Shown in pieces: positions 13,913 through 23,566 of a DNA stretch of 31,929 bases. The number at the start of each line of letters is the position of its first letter. Position 1 is the stretch's first letter. Origin of the DNA: Gammaproteobacteria bacterium UBA7803 (lineage in GTDB: Bacteria; Pseudomonadota; Gammaproteobacteria; Pseudomonadales; Azotimanducaceae); NCBI GenBank assembly GCA_002480525.1, contig DLCH01000051.1, forward strand, positions 1 through 31,929. Direction: 5' to 3'. The notes below the pieces were generated by a model that had not been told where the DNA came from, did no database searches, and saw nothing but the letters and a program-made list of their open reading frames with translations. Both the position numbers and the translations under genes were made by a program.

Positions 13913-14984
13913 GGGTCTCCTCCGGCCGGGCCGTCAGCTCCGGATTGAAGCGGCGCTCGGGATCGAACGCCGCCCGCAGCCGTTCCGAGACGCGCCGCTC
14001 GAGGGGCGCCAGCGTCCCGGCGCCGCGATGACCGAAGCTGCCGTCGAAGGGTCGGCCGTGGCCCCCGGCGGCCGCTAGCGCCGCCCGGACCCGCGCATCG
14101 TCGGCCCGCGGACGCCACCAGCGCTCCGCGCCGCCCCAGTTCACCAGGCACTCGTCCAGCGGCTCCGGGGCCGCAGGCGGCAGCACGCAGCGCCACAGGC
14201 CGGGGCCCGCGAGCTGCGGCAGCCGCAGGTCACGCAGCCCCGTCCAGAACCGCGGATCCGGCTCGTCGTCGCCGCCGATTTCCCCGGCGGCGGCCGCCAC
14301 GGCGCTTGCCGCCCCCGACAGGCGCACGTGCAGCAGGCCGTCCGCCCAGCACAGGCCCGAGATCGGCAGCGGCCGGCGCGACCACGCGCGGCACCGCGCC
14401 AGCGCGTCCGCCGGCGGCAGCGCCAGCACCCTGCCCTGCTCGGTTTCCGGCACGGGCAGGACCTTGAGACTCACCGCCAGCATCAGCCCGAAGGTGCCGA
14501 AGGCGCCCGCCTGGAGCCGGGACAGGTCGTAGCCGGCCACGTTCTTCATGACCTGGCCGCCGAACCGCAGCCGTTCCCCCCGGCCGTTCACCAGCTCGAC
14601 GCCGAGCACCGCGTCGCGCACGGCGCCGCGCCAGGGCCGCCCCGGACCGGACAGGCCGCAGGCCACCGCCCCGCCGACGGTGCCGCCGCCGTGCAGGCGC
14701 GGCGGCTCGAACGGCAGATACTGGCCGGCCCCGGCGAGCACGCTTTCCAGGGTTTTCAGCCGCGTTCCGGCCCGCGCCGTGACCACCAGCTCCTCGGGGC
14801 GGTAGTCGACGATGCCGACGTGCTCCGACACCGACAGGAGCCGGGCCGGCCGGCTCGCCTCGGCGGCGCCGGCGGTCAGCGACGACTTGCTGCCGCTGCC
14901 GACGATGCGCACCGCCTCGCCGGCGGCCGCGGCCCGCCGCACGGCGTCGCAGAGGACCTCGGCCTGGTCGACGTCGTCGCGCAC
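13902..14984 (-). CDS. glcE: Glycolate oxidase FAD-binding subunit GlcE
   Basis: A 360-residue FAD-binding PCMH-type protein. VRIVGSGSKSSL and LVVTARAGTRLKTLESVLAGAGQYLPFEPP lead into the FAD-binding GGTVGGAVACGLSGPGRPWRGAVRDAVLGVELVNG; QVMKNVAGYDLSRLQAGAFGTFGLML is the GlcE signature. The C-terminus, GHRGAGTLAPLERRVSERLRAAFDPERRFNPE, is typical. It is the smaller flavin subunit of the glycolate dehydrogenase complex. The start codon is GTG at 14984, immediately adjacent to the glcD stop (14985-14987), and its end overlaps glcF. Confidence 0.95.
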   Translation of the reverse strand: MRDDVDQAEVLCDAVRRAAAAGEAVRIVGSGSKSSLTAGAAEASRPARLLSVSEHVGIVDYRPEELVVTARAGTRLKTLESVLAGAGQYLPFEPPRLHGGGTVGGAVACGLSGPGRPWRGAVRDAVLGVELVNGRGERLRFGGQVMKNVAGYDLSRLQAGAFGTFGLMLAVSLKVLPVPETEQGRVLALPPADALARCRAWSRRPLPISGLCWADGLLHVRLSGAASAVAAAAGEIGGDDEPDPRFWTGLRDLRLPQLAGPGLWRCVLPPAAPEPLDECLVNWGGAERWWRPRADDARVRAALAAAGGHGRPFDGSFGHRGAGTLAPLERRVSERLRAAFDPERRFNPELTARPEETHAH

Positions 14985-16463
14985 TCAGAACCTCGGCAGA
15001 TGGGGGAACGGCAGGCGTCCGCCGTGCACGTGCATGCCGCCGAGCTCGGCGCAGCGGGCGAGCTCCGGCACGGCCTTGCCGGGATTCAGCAGGCCGTCGG
15101 GGTCGAAGGCGGCCTTGACCGCATGCATCTGGGCCAGGGTCGCCGCGTCGAACTGATGACACATGGTGTCGAGCTTCTCCACGCCGACGCCGTGCTCGCC
15201 GGTGACCGTGCCGCCCACCGCCACGCACAGCTCGAGAATCCGCGCGCCGAGGGCTTCGGCCTGCTCGAGCTGCCCGGGTTGGTTGGCGTCGTAGAGAATC
15301 AGCGGATGCAGGTTGCCGTCGCCGGCATGGAACACGTTGGCCACGGCCAGGCCGTGGGCCTCCGCCAGGCGGCCGATGCGCTCGAGCACGTCGGCCAGGT
15401 GGGCCCGGGGAATGGTGCCGTCCATGCAGTAGTAGTCGGGGGCGATCCTTCCCACCGCCGGAAAAGCGGCCTTGCGCCCCAGCCAGAGGCGGGCCTGGTC
15501 CTCCGGCGACTCCGCCACCCGGATGTCGCCGGCGCCGTGGGCGTCCAGCACGCGGGTGACCCGGGCGAGATCGGCGGCCACCTCCCCGGCCACGCCGTCC
15601 AGCTCGCACAGCAGGATCGCGGCGGCGTCGGAGGGATAGCCGGCGTGGACGAAGGCCTCGGCGGCGCGGATGGCGGGCGCGTCCATCATCTCGAGCCCCG
15701 CCGGCACGATGCCCTCGGCGATGATCGCGCCCACCGCATCGGCGGCGGCCCCCACGTCCGCGAACGGCGCCAGCAGCACGCGCTTCTCCGGCGGCGACGG
15801 CAGCAGCCGCACCGTCACCTCGGTGACGACGCCGAGCATGCCCTCGGACCCCATGACCAGCGCCAGCAGATCGTAGCCCGGCCCCTCGGGCACCTTGCCA
15901 CCGAGCTCGAGCACCTCGCCGTCGACCGTGGCGAGCCGCACGCCGACCACGTTGTGTACGGTCAGGCCGTACTTCAGGCAGTGCACGCCACCGGAATTCT
16001 CCGCCACGTTGCCGCCGATGCTGCAGGCGATCTGGGACGAGGGGTCCGGCGCGTAGTACAGGCCGTGCTCCGCGACCGCCTCGCTGATCGCCAGGTTGCG
16101 CACTCCGGGCTGTACCCGGGCGACCAGGTTGTCCAGGTCGACCTCGACGATCTCCGCCATCTTGGACAGACCCAGCACGAGGCCGTCCGCCGACGGCCGG
16201 GCGCCGCCGGACAGGCCCGTTCCGGCGCCGCGCGGCACCACCGGCACGTCGTGGGCCCGGCAGATGCGCAGCACCTCCAGCACCTGAGCCTCGGTCTCCG
16301 GCAGCGCGACCAGCCACGGCAGCTCACGGATCGCCGTGAGCCCGTCGGTCTCGAAGGTCTTGCGGGCCCGGGGGTCGGTGATCAGGGACGACGGCGGCAG
16401 CGCGCGCCGCAGCAGCGACTCGACGCGGCGCCGGCGCCGGTTGTCGGCGGGGTCGGCGGTCAT
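14985..16463 (-). CDS. glcD: Glycolate oxidase catalytic subunit GlcD
   Basis: The 492-residue catalytic flavoprotein oxidises glycolate to glyoxylate. The FAD PCMH domain has PVVPRGAGTGLSGGARP, GGNVAENSGGVHCLKYGLTVHNVVGV and GSEGMLGVVTEVTVRLLP. The C-terminal cap has the FAD-oxidase motifs NVFHAGDGNLHPLILYD, GGTVTGEHGVGVEKL and a final AAFDPDGLLNPGK. Its length is normal. The ATG at 16463 has no Shine-Dalgarno; a TATAAT box ends only 8 bp upstream, so the message may be leaderless. It opens the glcDEF unit; no GlcC regulator, malate synthase or glycolate permease is adjacent. Feeding glyoxylate into central metabolism would depend on genes elsewhere. Confidence 0.96.
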   Translation of the reverse strand: MTADPADNRRRRRVESLLRRALPPSSLITDPRARKTFETDGLTAIRELPWLVALPETEAQVLEVLRICRAHDVPVVPRGAGTGLSGGARPSADGLVLGLSKMAEIVEVDLDNLVARVQPGVRNLAISEAVAEHGLYYAPDPSSQIACSIGGNVAENSGGVHCLKYGLTVHNVVGVRLATVDGEVLELGGKVPEGPGYDLLALVMGSEGMLGVVTEVTVRLLPSPPEKRVLLAPFADVGAAADAVGAIIAEGIVPAGLEMMDAPAIRAAEAFVHAGYPSDAAAILLCELDGVAGEVAADLARVTRVLDAHGAGDIRVAESPEDQARLWLGRKAAFPAVGRIAPDYYCMDGTIPRAHLADVLERIGRLAEAHGLAVANVFHAGDGNLHPLILYDANQPGQLEQAEALGARILELCVAVGGTVTGEHGVGVEKLDTMCHQFDAATLAQMHAVKAAFDPDGLLNPGKAVPELARCAELGGMHVHGGRLPFPHLPRF

Positions 16464-16471
16464 GGCGCGGG

Positions 16472-16477
16472 ATTATA
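16472..16477 (-). promoter_or_regulatory. Perfect -10 box for glcD, likely leaderless transcript
   Basis: The minus strand reads TATAAT at 16477-16472, a rare full consensus in such GC-rich DNA. Only eight bases separate it from the glcD ATG at 16463, so the expected start lies at or within a base or two of the ATG. The -35 region (near 16495-16500) matches poorly, so an activator may be needed. Confidence 0.55.
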
Positions 16478-16516
16478 GGGCAGAGCCGCCGGCGCCACAC
16501 GCCGGCCGCCCGGCTC

Positions 16517-16533
16517 CGGCGCCGCCGGCGCCG
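16517..16533 (-). terminator. GC hairpin after nhaD
   Basis: Arms CGGCGCC (16517-16523) and GGCGCCG (16527-16533) are perfectly complementary around a 3-base loop, four bases beyond the nhaD stop. It could mark the mRNA end. No U-tract follows and the sequence is repetitive GC, so chance is possible. Confidence 0.4.
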
Positions 16534-16537
16534 CGCC

Positions 16538-17992
16538 TCAGCCGAAGGCGGCGGCGTTCAGGAACATGTGACAGGCGATGCTCGCCGCGTAGCCCAGGGC
16601 GATCACCGGCGTCCACTTGAGGTGGCCGAAGAACGTGTAGTGGCCCCGGGCCTGGCCCATCAGCGCCACGCCGGCCGCGGACCCGATGGACAGCAGCGAC
16701 CCCCCGACCCCGGCGGTCAGCGTCACCAGCAGCCACTGCCCCAGGGACATGTCCGGCATCATGGTCAGCACGGCGAACATCACCGGGATGTTGTCGACGA
16801 CCGCGGACAGCAGGCCCACCGCGATGTTGGCCTGGGTGGCGCCCCAGCCGCCGTACATCAGCTCCGAGGCCACCGTCAGGTAGCCGATGAAGCCGAGCCC
16901 GCCGACGCACAGCACCACCCCGTAGAAGAACAGCAGCGTGTCCCACTCCGCCCGGGCGACGTTGTTGAACACGTCGAAGGCCACCGGCGAGCCCAGCTCC
17001 GCCTCCGCCGCCGGATCCTCCACCTTGCCGCCGTGGTCCCGATGGGAGGTCATGCGCAGGTAGAAGCCGAAGATCTGCAGGTAGGCCAGTCCGGTCATCA
17101 TGCCCACCACCGGCGGGAGCTGCAGGAAGTTGTGAAAGCTCACGGCGGTGACGATGGTGAGCAGGAACAGGACGACGATCCGCTTGGCGCCGCGCTTCAT
17201 CCGCACCCGATCGCCGCCGCCGTGGGGGCGCTCGTTCGGCACCGCGAAGCTCATGATCGCCGCGGGCACCAGCCAGTTGACCAGCGCGGGCACGAACAGG
17301 GCGAAGAACGACCAGAACTCGACGCCGCCCTGGGCGGTCTGCACGTTCTTCTGCCAGACCATCAGCGTGGTGATGTCGCCAAACGGGCTGAACGCGCCGC
17401 CGGCGTTGGCCGCCACCACGATGTTGATCGCCGCGAGCAGCACGAACCGGCCGTTGCCGCCGGCGACGGCCAGCACCACGGCGCACATCAGCAGCGCGGT
17501 GGTCAGGTTGTCGGCCACCGGCGAGATGAAGAAGGCCAGGCCGCCGGTGATCCAGAAGAGCTGCCGGTAGCCGAAGCCGCGGGCGATGAGCCAGGTGCGC
17601 AGCGCCTCGAACACGCGCCGCTCCTCCATGGCGTTGATGTAGGTCATGGCCACCAGCAGGAACAGCATCAGCTCGGCGTACTCGAGCAGGTTGTGGCGCA
17701 CGGCCTCCTCGGCCAGGTGGTCCAGGCCATTGCCGGCGTAGACGGCGCCGATCAGGCCCCAGATGATGCCGGCCGCCAGGATCACCGGCTTCGACTTGCG
17801 CAGATGGGTGAACTCCTCGGCCATCACCAGGCCGTAGGCGATCAGGAACAGGGCGATGGCGGCGAATCCGACCCAGTGGCCGGTGAGTTCGAGGTGGGTG
17901 GCGGCCACCTGGCCGGCGGCATGGGCCGTGCCGGGCAGGCACGCAAGCACGCCCGCCAGCAGGGCCAGGGCGACACAGACGAGGTGGTTCAC
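16538..17992 (-). CDS. nhaD: Na+/H+ antiporter NhaD family
   Basis: This inner-membrane ion transporter family antiporter has about 484 residues from the GTG at 17992. It opens with a signal-peptide-like helix (NHLVCVALALLAGVLACLPGTAHAAG), then LTGHWVGFAAIALFLIAYGLVMAEEFTHLRKSKPVILAAGIIW, which is strongly typical of NhaD. About a dozen membrane helices follow, with SPVADNLTTALLM, NAGGAFSPFGDITTLMVW and LLSAVVDNIPVMFAVLTM carrying the conserved buried Asp/Asn and Thr/Ser residues. It exchanges internal Na+ (or Li+) for protons, important at alkaline pH or in salt. A longer start at GTG 18022 is possible; 17992 was preferred because it begins the hydrophobic leader. Its upstream region holds a palindrome with an embedded TATAAT box. 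Confidence 0.93.
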   Translation of the reverse strand: MNHLVCVALALLAGVLACLPGTAHAAGQVAATHLELTGHWVGFAAIALFLIAYGLVMAEEFTHLRKSKPVILAAGIIWGLIGAVYAGNGLDHLAEEAVRHNLLEYAELMLFLLVAMTYINAMEERRVFEALRTWLIARGFGYRQLFWITGGLAFFISPVADNLTTALLMCAVVLAVAGGNGRFVLLAAINIVVAANAGGAFSPFGDITTLMVWQKNVQTAQGGVEFWSFFALFVPALVNWLVPAAIMSFAVPNERPHGGGDRVRMKRGAKRIVVLFLLTIVTAVSFHNFLQLPPVVGMMTGLAYLQIFGFYLRMTSHRDHGGKVEDPAAEAELGSPVAFDVFNNVARAEWDTLLFFYGVVLCVGGLGFIGYLTVASELMYGGWGATQANIAVGLLSAVVDNIPVMFAVLTMMPDMSLGQWLLVTLTAGVGGSLLSIGSAAGVALMGQARGHYTFFGHLKWTPVIALGYAASIACHMFLNAAAFG

Positions 17993-18082
17993 GCGCGTAG
18001 TCTCACGATGTGGGAAGGGCACCGGCGGCGCCCGGCGGCAGGGCCAGGGAGGCCCCGCGCCGGCTTCGGCTATAACCGGTAT

Positions 18083-18110
18083 GTCTGATGCGGATTATAG
18101 TGCATCAGAC
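18083..18110. promoter_or_regulatory. Perfect 9-bp inverted repeat enclosing a TATAAT box upstream of nhaD
   Basis: GTCTGATGC (18083-18091) and GCATCAGAC (18102-18110) are perfect reverse complements around a 10-bp spacer. On the minus strand the spacer holds TATAAT (18099-18094), pointing toward nhaD about 100 bp downstream. This looks like an operator laid across a promoter. It also lies just after the outer-membrane barrel gene ends, so a terminator is the alternative, but no U-tract follows. Confidence 0.5.
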
Positions 18111-18125
18111 CGGCGGCGTGCGCGC

Positions 18126-18878
18126 TCAGAAGTGAAAATTCAGCGCGGCGTAGGGACCGCTGATGTCGATGTCGGCGCTGTCGATGTCGTCCAGTTCGTC
18201 GAGGTCGAGGGTCATGGACCGCCAGCCGATCTCGGCGCCGAGGCCGATGGGCGACTCCCAGCCGATCTGCGCGTTGGCGTCCAGCAGCTGATGACCGTCG
18301 TAGGCGAGCCCCATGGCCTCGGCCCCGGCCCACAGCCCGGTGAACGGCAGGTCGATGCGGGTGCGCGCATACAGCAGCGGCAGCCCGCCCTTGAACTCCG
18401 CGCCGGCCACTTCCGTGGCGGACGCCACCTCCACCTCGCCGTCGACCCAGCGGGCGGCAATGCCCACGTCCAGGGAGAACACGTTGTCGAGCAGCTCGTA
18501 GTACAGCACCGCGTCGGTCTGGGTGAGCTGCACTTCGGAGGCAACCTCCTGGGCGAAGGTGAAGGTCTCGCCGTTGAACTCGATGGTACGGGTCAGCAGG
18601 TTGCGGCCGTCGCCGGAGATGTCGGCGTGGTGTATGCGGACGTTGGGCAGCACCGGGATGCCGTGCTCCACCGCCAGATAGAAGACGTTGTTGGTGTCGT
18701 CGCCGATGTCGAGATCGTCCTCGACGTCGATCTCCTCGCCGCCGGAGGCAACGCCGCCTGAGAAGCCCTGCTGCCAGGTGCCGGCACCGGCATACACGCC
18801 GAACAGGGTATCCGCGTGGGCCGGCGCGAACGCCAGTCCGGAGGCCGCCAGCGCTGCCGCTGCAAGGTATCGGGTCAT
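18126..18878 (-). CDS. TIGR04219-type outer membrane beta-barrel protein
   Basis: A 250-residue exported protein whose signal peptide is MTRYLAAAALAASGLAFAPAHA, cleaved before DTLFGVYAGAGTWQQGFSG. That opening, the acidic loop after it and GIPVLPNVRIHHADISGDG, plus a final strand ending in Phe (GPYAALNFHF), match the TIGR04219 family. The remainder alternates hydrophobic and polar residues in short strands, as expected for an eight- to ten-strand barrel in the outer membrane. The role of the family is unknown. The ATG at 18878 has GAGGA eight bases upstream and a TATACT box at 18912-18907. It is followed by nhaD after about 130 bp. Confidence 0.86.
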   Translation of the reverse strand: MTRYLAAAALAASGLAFAPAHADTLFGVYAGAGTWQQGFSGGVASGGEEIDVEDDLDIGDDTNNVFYLAVEHGIPVLPNVRIHHADISGDGRNLLTRTIEFNGETFTFAQEVASEVQLTQTDAVLYYELLDNVFSLDVGIAARWVDGEVEVASATEVAGAEFKGGLPLLYARTRIDLPFTGLWAGAEAMGLAYDGHQLLDANAQIGWESPIGLGAEIGWRSMTLDLDELDDIDSADIDISGPYAALNFHF

Positions 18879-18906
18879 GACGAACATCCTCGAGTCGATC
18901 AACCGC

Positions 18907-18912
18907 AGTATA
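18907..18912 (-). promoter_or_regulatory. Candidate -10 box for the outer-membrane barrel gene
   Basis: TATACT on the minus strand lies 28 bp upstream of the ATG at 18878. No convincing -35 element is seen at the usual distance. Confidence 0.35.
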
Positions 18913-19005
18913 GGAACCAGCGCCGAAACTGCCGTGATCGACCACACACCCGACCCGCGATGCGGGTTACGCTAACGCGACCCGCCGCCTGAATCGGAAA
19001 GCGTC

Positions 19006-19515
19006 ATGACAGAAGACAGAACGGAGCATCGGACAGGACAGGACTCGCCCCGGGCACGCCTCGCGGCCCTCGGCTGGGCGCTGCCACCGCCGATGAAGCT
19101 CGGCAGCCTGCCGTTCCGCACCGTCCGCGTGGACGGCGACCGGGCCCTGGTCGCCGGCCACCTCCCCCTGGACGACAGCGGCGCCGTGGCCGGGCCGTTC
19201 GGCAAGGTCGGCGGCGACCTCACGCCCGAGCAGGGTTACGAGGCCGCGCGGCGGGTCGCACTGGCCATGATGGCCAGCCTCGAAGACGCGCTCGGCAGCC
19301 TGGACAGGGTCGCCTGCTGGCTGAAGCTGTTCGGCATGGTGAACGTCGCGCCGGGCTTCACCGCCATCCCCGGCGTGATCAACGGTGCGTCGGAGGCGAT
19401 CCTCGAGGTGTTCGGACCGGACCGCGGCGCCCATGCGCGCTCGGCCGTGGGCATGGCCGAGCTGCCCCTTGGCGTTCCCGTGGAAATCGAAGCCGCGGTG
19501 CGGATTCTGACGTGA
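19006..19515 (+). CDS. RidA/YjgF family protein
   Basis: A 169-residue protein of the Rid superfamily, of the longer type that has an N-terminal extension (about 30 residues) before the fold. Evidence is VRVDGDRALVAGHLPLDDSG, the GPFGKVGGDLTPEQGYEAAR helix, ALGSLDRVACWLKLFGMVNV, and the C-terminal ARSAVGMAELPLGVPVEIEA. In that last segment the Arg is at the position of the imine-binding Arg105 of E. coli RidA, and Glu is in the usual catalytic-side place. RidA deaminates reactive enamines/imines formed by PLP enzymes; this subgroup may have another role. It stands alone on the plus strand, convergent with the histidine kinase (25-bp gap). Confidence 0.9.
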   Translation: MTEDRTEHRTGQDSPRARLAALGWALPPPMKLGSLPFRTVRVDGDRALVAGHLPLDDSGAVAGPFGKVGGDLTPEQGYEAARRVALAMMASLEDALGSLDRVACWLKLFGMVNVAPGFTAIPGVINGASEAILEVFGPDRGAHARSAVGMAELPLGVPVEIEAAVRILT

Positions 19516-19540
19516 GGTCGCCGGCCGGCCGGGCGTCCGC

Positions 19541-20862
19541 TCAGCCGGGCAGCGTCATCGACACGGCCAGGCCGCCGCCGGCCCGGTTGGCCAGCGCGAT
19601 TCGCCCGCCGTGGGCTTCGCTGATCTCCCGGGCCAGCGCCAGCCCGAGTCCGGTGCCGCCGCGCTTCTCCGAGTAGAACGGCAGCAGCGCGCTCGCCAGC
19701 ACCCGGTCGTTCATGCCCGCGCCCCGGTCCGCCACCTCGATCACCACGCCCGCCCCGCTCGTCCGCACCTCGAGGGTCACGGCCTCCGACGGCGAGCCGG
19801 ACTCGTGGGCATTGCGCAGCAGATTGAGCAGGGCCTGCTCGAGCTGGGCCGGGTCGAACCGGCCCGGCGACTCCGGCAGCGCGCCGGTGAGGGCGAAGTC
19901 CGCCTGGCTGCGCAGCCGCTCGACGAATCCCGGCCAGGCCACGGCTTCGACGTTGGGCGCCGGCAGCTTGGCGAAACGCGCGTAGCCCTTGATGAAGCTC
20001 TCCAGGTGGCGCGCGCGGTCCTCGATGGTGGCGAAGATCTCGCCGAGCCGCTCGGTCCGGCCCCGGCGCACCAGCTCGCCGCCGGAATGGGCCAGGGACG
20101 CCATCGGCGCCAGCGAGTTGTTCAGCTCGTGGCTGATGACCCGGATGACCTTCTTCCAGGTGCGCACCTCCTGGCGCCGCAGCTCCGGAGTCACGTAGCG
20201 CAGCAGGAACAGCTCGTGGGCCCGGCCGTTCAGGCGGAACGGGCGCCGCGCCAGGTGGTAGGTCTCCTCCTCGTCCGCGTCGCCGTCGTCCGCCTGGACG
20301 GCGAACAGGCCGTCGCCGCCCCGGGCGACGGCGTCGGCCAGCGCCGGCGCCGCCGCCAGGATGTCGTCGAGCGTCCGGCCTTCCAGGCGCCGCCCGCCGT
20401 TCAGCAGCCGCCGCGCCGCCAGGTTGCCGTACACCACCCGGTCCGCCCGGCACAGCATCATCGCCACCGGCGTGTTCTGCACCATGGTGTCGAGCAGCAG
20501 CTCCCGCTGGGCGAGGTCCTGCCGCTGGTCCCGGAGCGCCGCGCCGAGATCGTTGTGGGCCGCCACCAGATCCCGGATCTCGTCGTTGCGCGGCCAGCGC
20601 AGGCTGAAGGCGAAGTCCCCGTCCCGGTAGCTGGTGACGGTGCCCGCCAGCGCCCGGAACATGGCGAGCAGCGGCGCATGGGAGCGCTGCACCCCGTAGA
20701 CCGACAGCGGAACGAGCACCAGCAACGTGATCACGCCCGCCAACCAGGGCGCGCCGAGCCACGCGTCGAGCAGCAGCACGACCACCACGGTGACGATCAG
20801 CAGCCCGGCGACCGCCAGCGCGTGGCGGCCCGCCAGGGACGTGCGCCGGACCGGGCGTCCGG

Positions 20863-20866
<4 letters not shown>
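19541..20866 (-). CDS. Sensor histidine kinase, NtrY-like, of the efflux operon
   Basis: This 441-residue membrane kinase has two N-terminal helices (about 14-34 and 40-60) with almost no periplasmic loop between them. A HAMP-like stretch follows, then a PAS-like domain (about 125-225), the H-box VISHELNNSLAPM with phospho-accepting His246, the N-box LLNLLRNAHESG, and G-boxes IEVADRGAGM and GGTGLGLALAREISEAHGG. The tiny extracytoplasmic part suggests it senses a membrane or cytoplasmic cue. Its ATG overlaps the response-regulator stop (ATGA, 20863-20866). It is the last gene of a six-gene operon that also encodes an ABC efflux pump, so the pump substrate or envelope damage is the likely stimulus, by inference. 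Confidence 0.94.
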
Positions 20867-22242
<1,376 letters not shown>

Positions 22243-22328
22243 GATGAAACGTCGTCGGGTCCCGGTCGCGTCAGGGAGCGTGCAGCTTTGCCGAATCCGC
22301 GGCGGATGCCAAGGCGCCGGGCCTGCCG

Positions 22329-23558
22329 TCAGACACTGCGGGTCGCCACCGCCGGCGGCACGGCCGCCGCGCGCAGCGCCGGGCCGAGCACCGAGAGCTG
22401 GCCGAGGGTCCACAGCACCACCGCGCCCAGCGGCAGGTAATACCAGGGCAGCCGGGGCAGCTCGTAGCGTCCCATCAGCGCCCCGTTGATGGCGTAGGCG
22501 AGCACCATGCCGGCGGCGATGCCGATGGTCGCGATCAGGAAGTTCTCCGTCTGGAAGTAGCCGATGATCTGGCCCCGGGTCGCGCCGAGGGCGCGGCGGA
22601 TGCCGATCTGCCGGGTACGCTGCTGCACCCAGAAGCTCGCCAGGCCGACGATGCCGAGCGCCGTCACCACCAGCAGCGCGACGCACACGCCTACCAGCAG
22701 CCAGGCCATGGCCCGGTCGTCCTGAAAGTAGTCGTCGCGGAACGCCTCGAAGGTCCGGGTGCGGTCCTCCAGCACGATGCGGCTCGGGTTGACGGCCTCC
22801 AGCGCGGCCACGCCTTCCTCGAGCACCCCGTCGCGCCGCCCGGCGTCGACCCGCACCAGATAGTTGATGCCGTACTGCACCGGCGCCGAAACCGGCATGA
22901 GCACGGAGGTGTGCTCGGACGACGGCCCGCCGATGTCGTTCGGCTTGGCGAGATGCTCCACCACACCGACGATCCGCTGGGGGGCCGCCCCCCAGACGTA
23001 CACCGACCGGCCCAGCGGGTTCTCTCCCGGGAACAGCCGGTCGGCCACGGCGCGGGAGACGATGACCGCCGGGATGACCACCTCCGGGTCGCTCTGGGCC
23101 TGCTGGAACTCGACGTACTCCTCCGGCACGAAGTCGCGGCCCGACACCAGCGACAGGCCCATGGTCTCCAGCAGGTCCTCGCTGCCCACGTAGGTGGTGA
23201 CCTGCATGGTGGGATTCTGCTGCTCGGGCTCCAGGTTCAGGGAGCTGTACCAGGACGAGTTGCCGAACGGAATCTGGTTGACCGTGGCCACCGACCGGAC
23301 GCCGGGCACCGCCCGCAGCGCCGCTATGTCCTCGGCGGCCTGAGCCTCCGGGTCCTCGACCCGGGTGATGCCGACGAGCTGGAAGTGAACCAGCTCGGCC
23401 TCGGCCAGGCCGCTGGGCTGCCGGATCCGGTCGAGCCGGTCGCCGATGAGGAACACGGCGTTGCTGACGATGGCGCAGGACAGCGCGATCTCCAGCGCGA
23501 TGAGCCCCGCGGCGGTCTTGTGCCGCCGCAGCGTGGCGAGGATGGGATGCACGTTCAT
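22329..23558 (-). CDS. ABC transporter permease, MacB/FtsX type (second of pair)
   Basis: The 409-residue permease has one N-terminal helix (about 18-40), a long periplasmic MacB_PCD-like domain (about 41-285), then three C-terminal helices, with FWVQQRTRQIGIRRALGATRGQII after the second helix, the cytoplasmic coupling element that meets the ATPase. This is the MacB/FtsX/LolCE topology, which moves substrates through the periplasm by mechanotransmission instead of through the membrane. The ATG at 23558 has GAGG six bases upstream. It lies eight bases after the first permease gene. The two permeases differ clearly in sequence, so they probably form a heterodimer. Confidence 0.92.
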   Translation of the reverse strand: MNVHPILATLRRHKTAAGLIALEIALSCAIVSNAVFLIGDRLDRIRQPSGLAEAELVHFQLVGITRVEDPEAQAAEDIAALRAVPGVRSVATVNQIPFGNSSWYSSLNLEPEQQNPTMQVTTYVGSEDLLETMGLSLVSGRDFVPEEYVEFQQAQSDPEVVIPAVIVSRAVADRLFPGENPLGRSVYVWGAAPQRIVGVVEHLAKPNDIGGPSSEHTSVLMPVSAPVQYGINYLVRVDAGRRDGVLEEGVAALEAVNPSRIVLEDRTRTFEAFRDDYFQDDRAMAWLLVGVCVALLVVTALGIVGLASFWVQQRTRQIGIRRALGATRGQIIGYFQTENFLIATIGIAAGMVLAYAINGALMGRYELPRLPWYYLPLGAVVLWTLGQLSVLGPALRAAAVPPAVATRSV

Positions 23559-23566
23559 GGGCGACC

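Noticed and set aside
14328..18088. Long plus-strand frames opposite glcDE and nhaD
   Set aside because: They lie antisense to conserved enzyme and transporter genes and have shadow-like composition.
22295..22307. ATCCGC-G-GCGGAT palindrome upstream of the response regulator as a second enhancer or a sigma-54 site
   Set aside because: It does not match the GTCCG array and no correctly spaced GG/GC sigma-54 element is in the 86-bp gap; it may be chance in GC-rich DNA.
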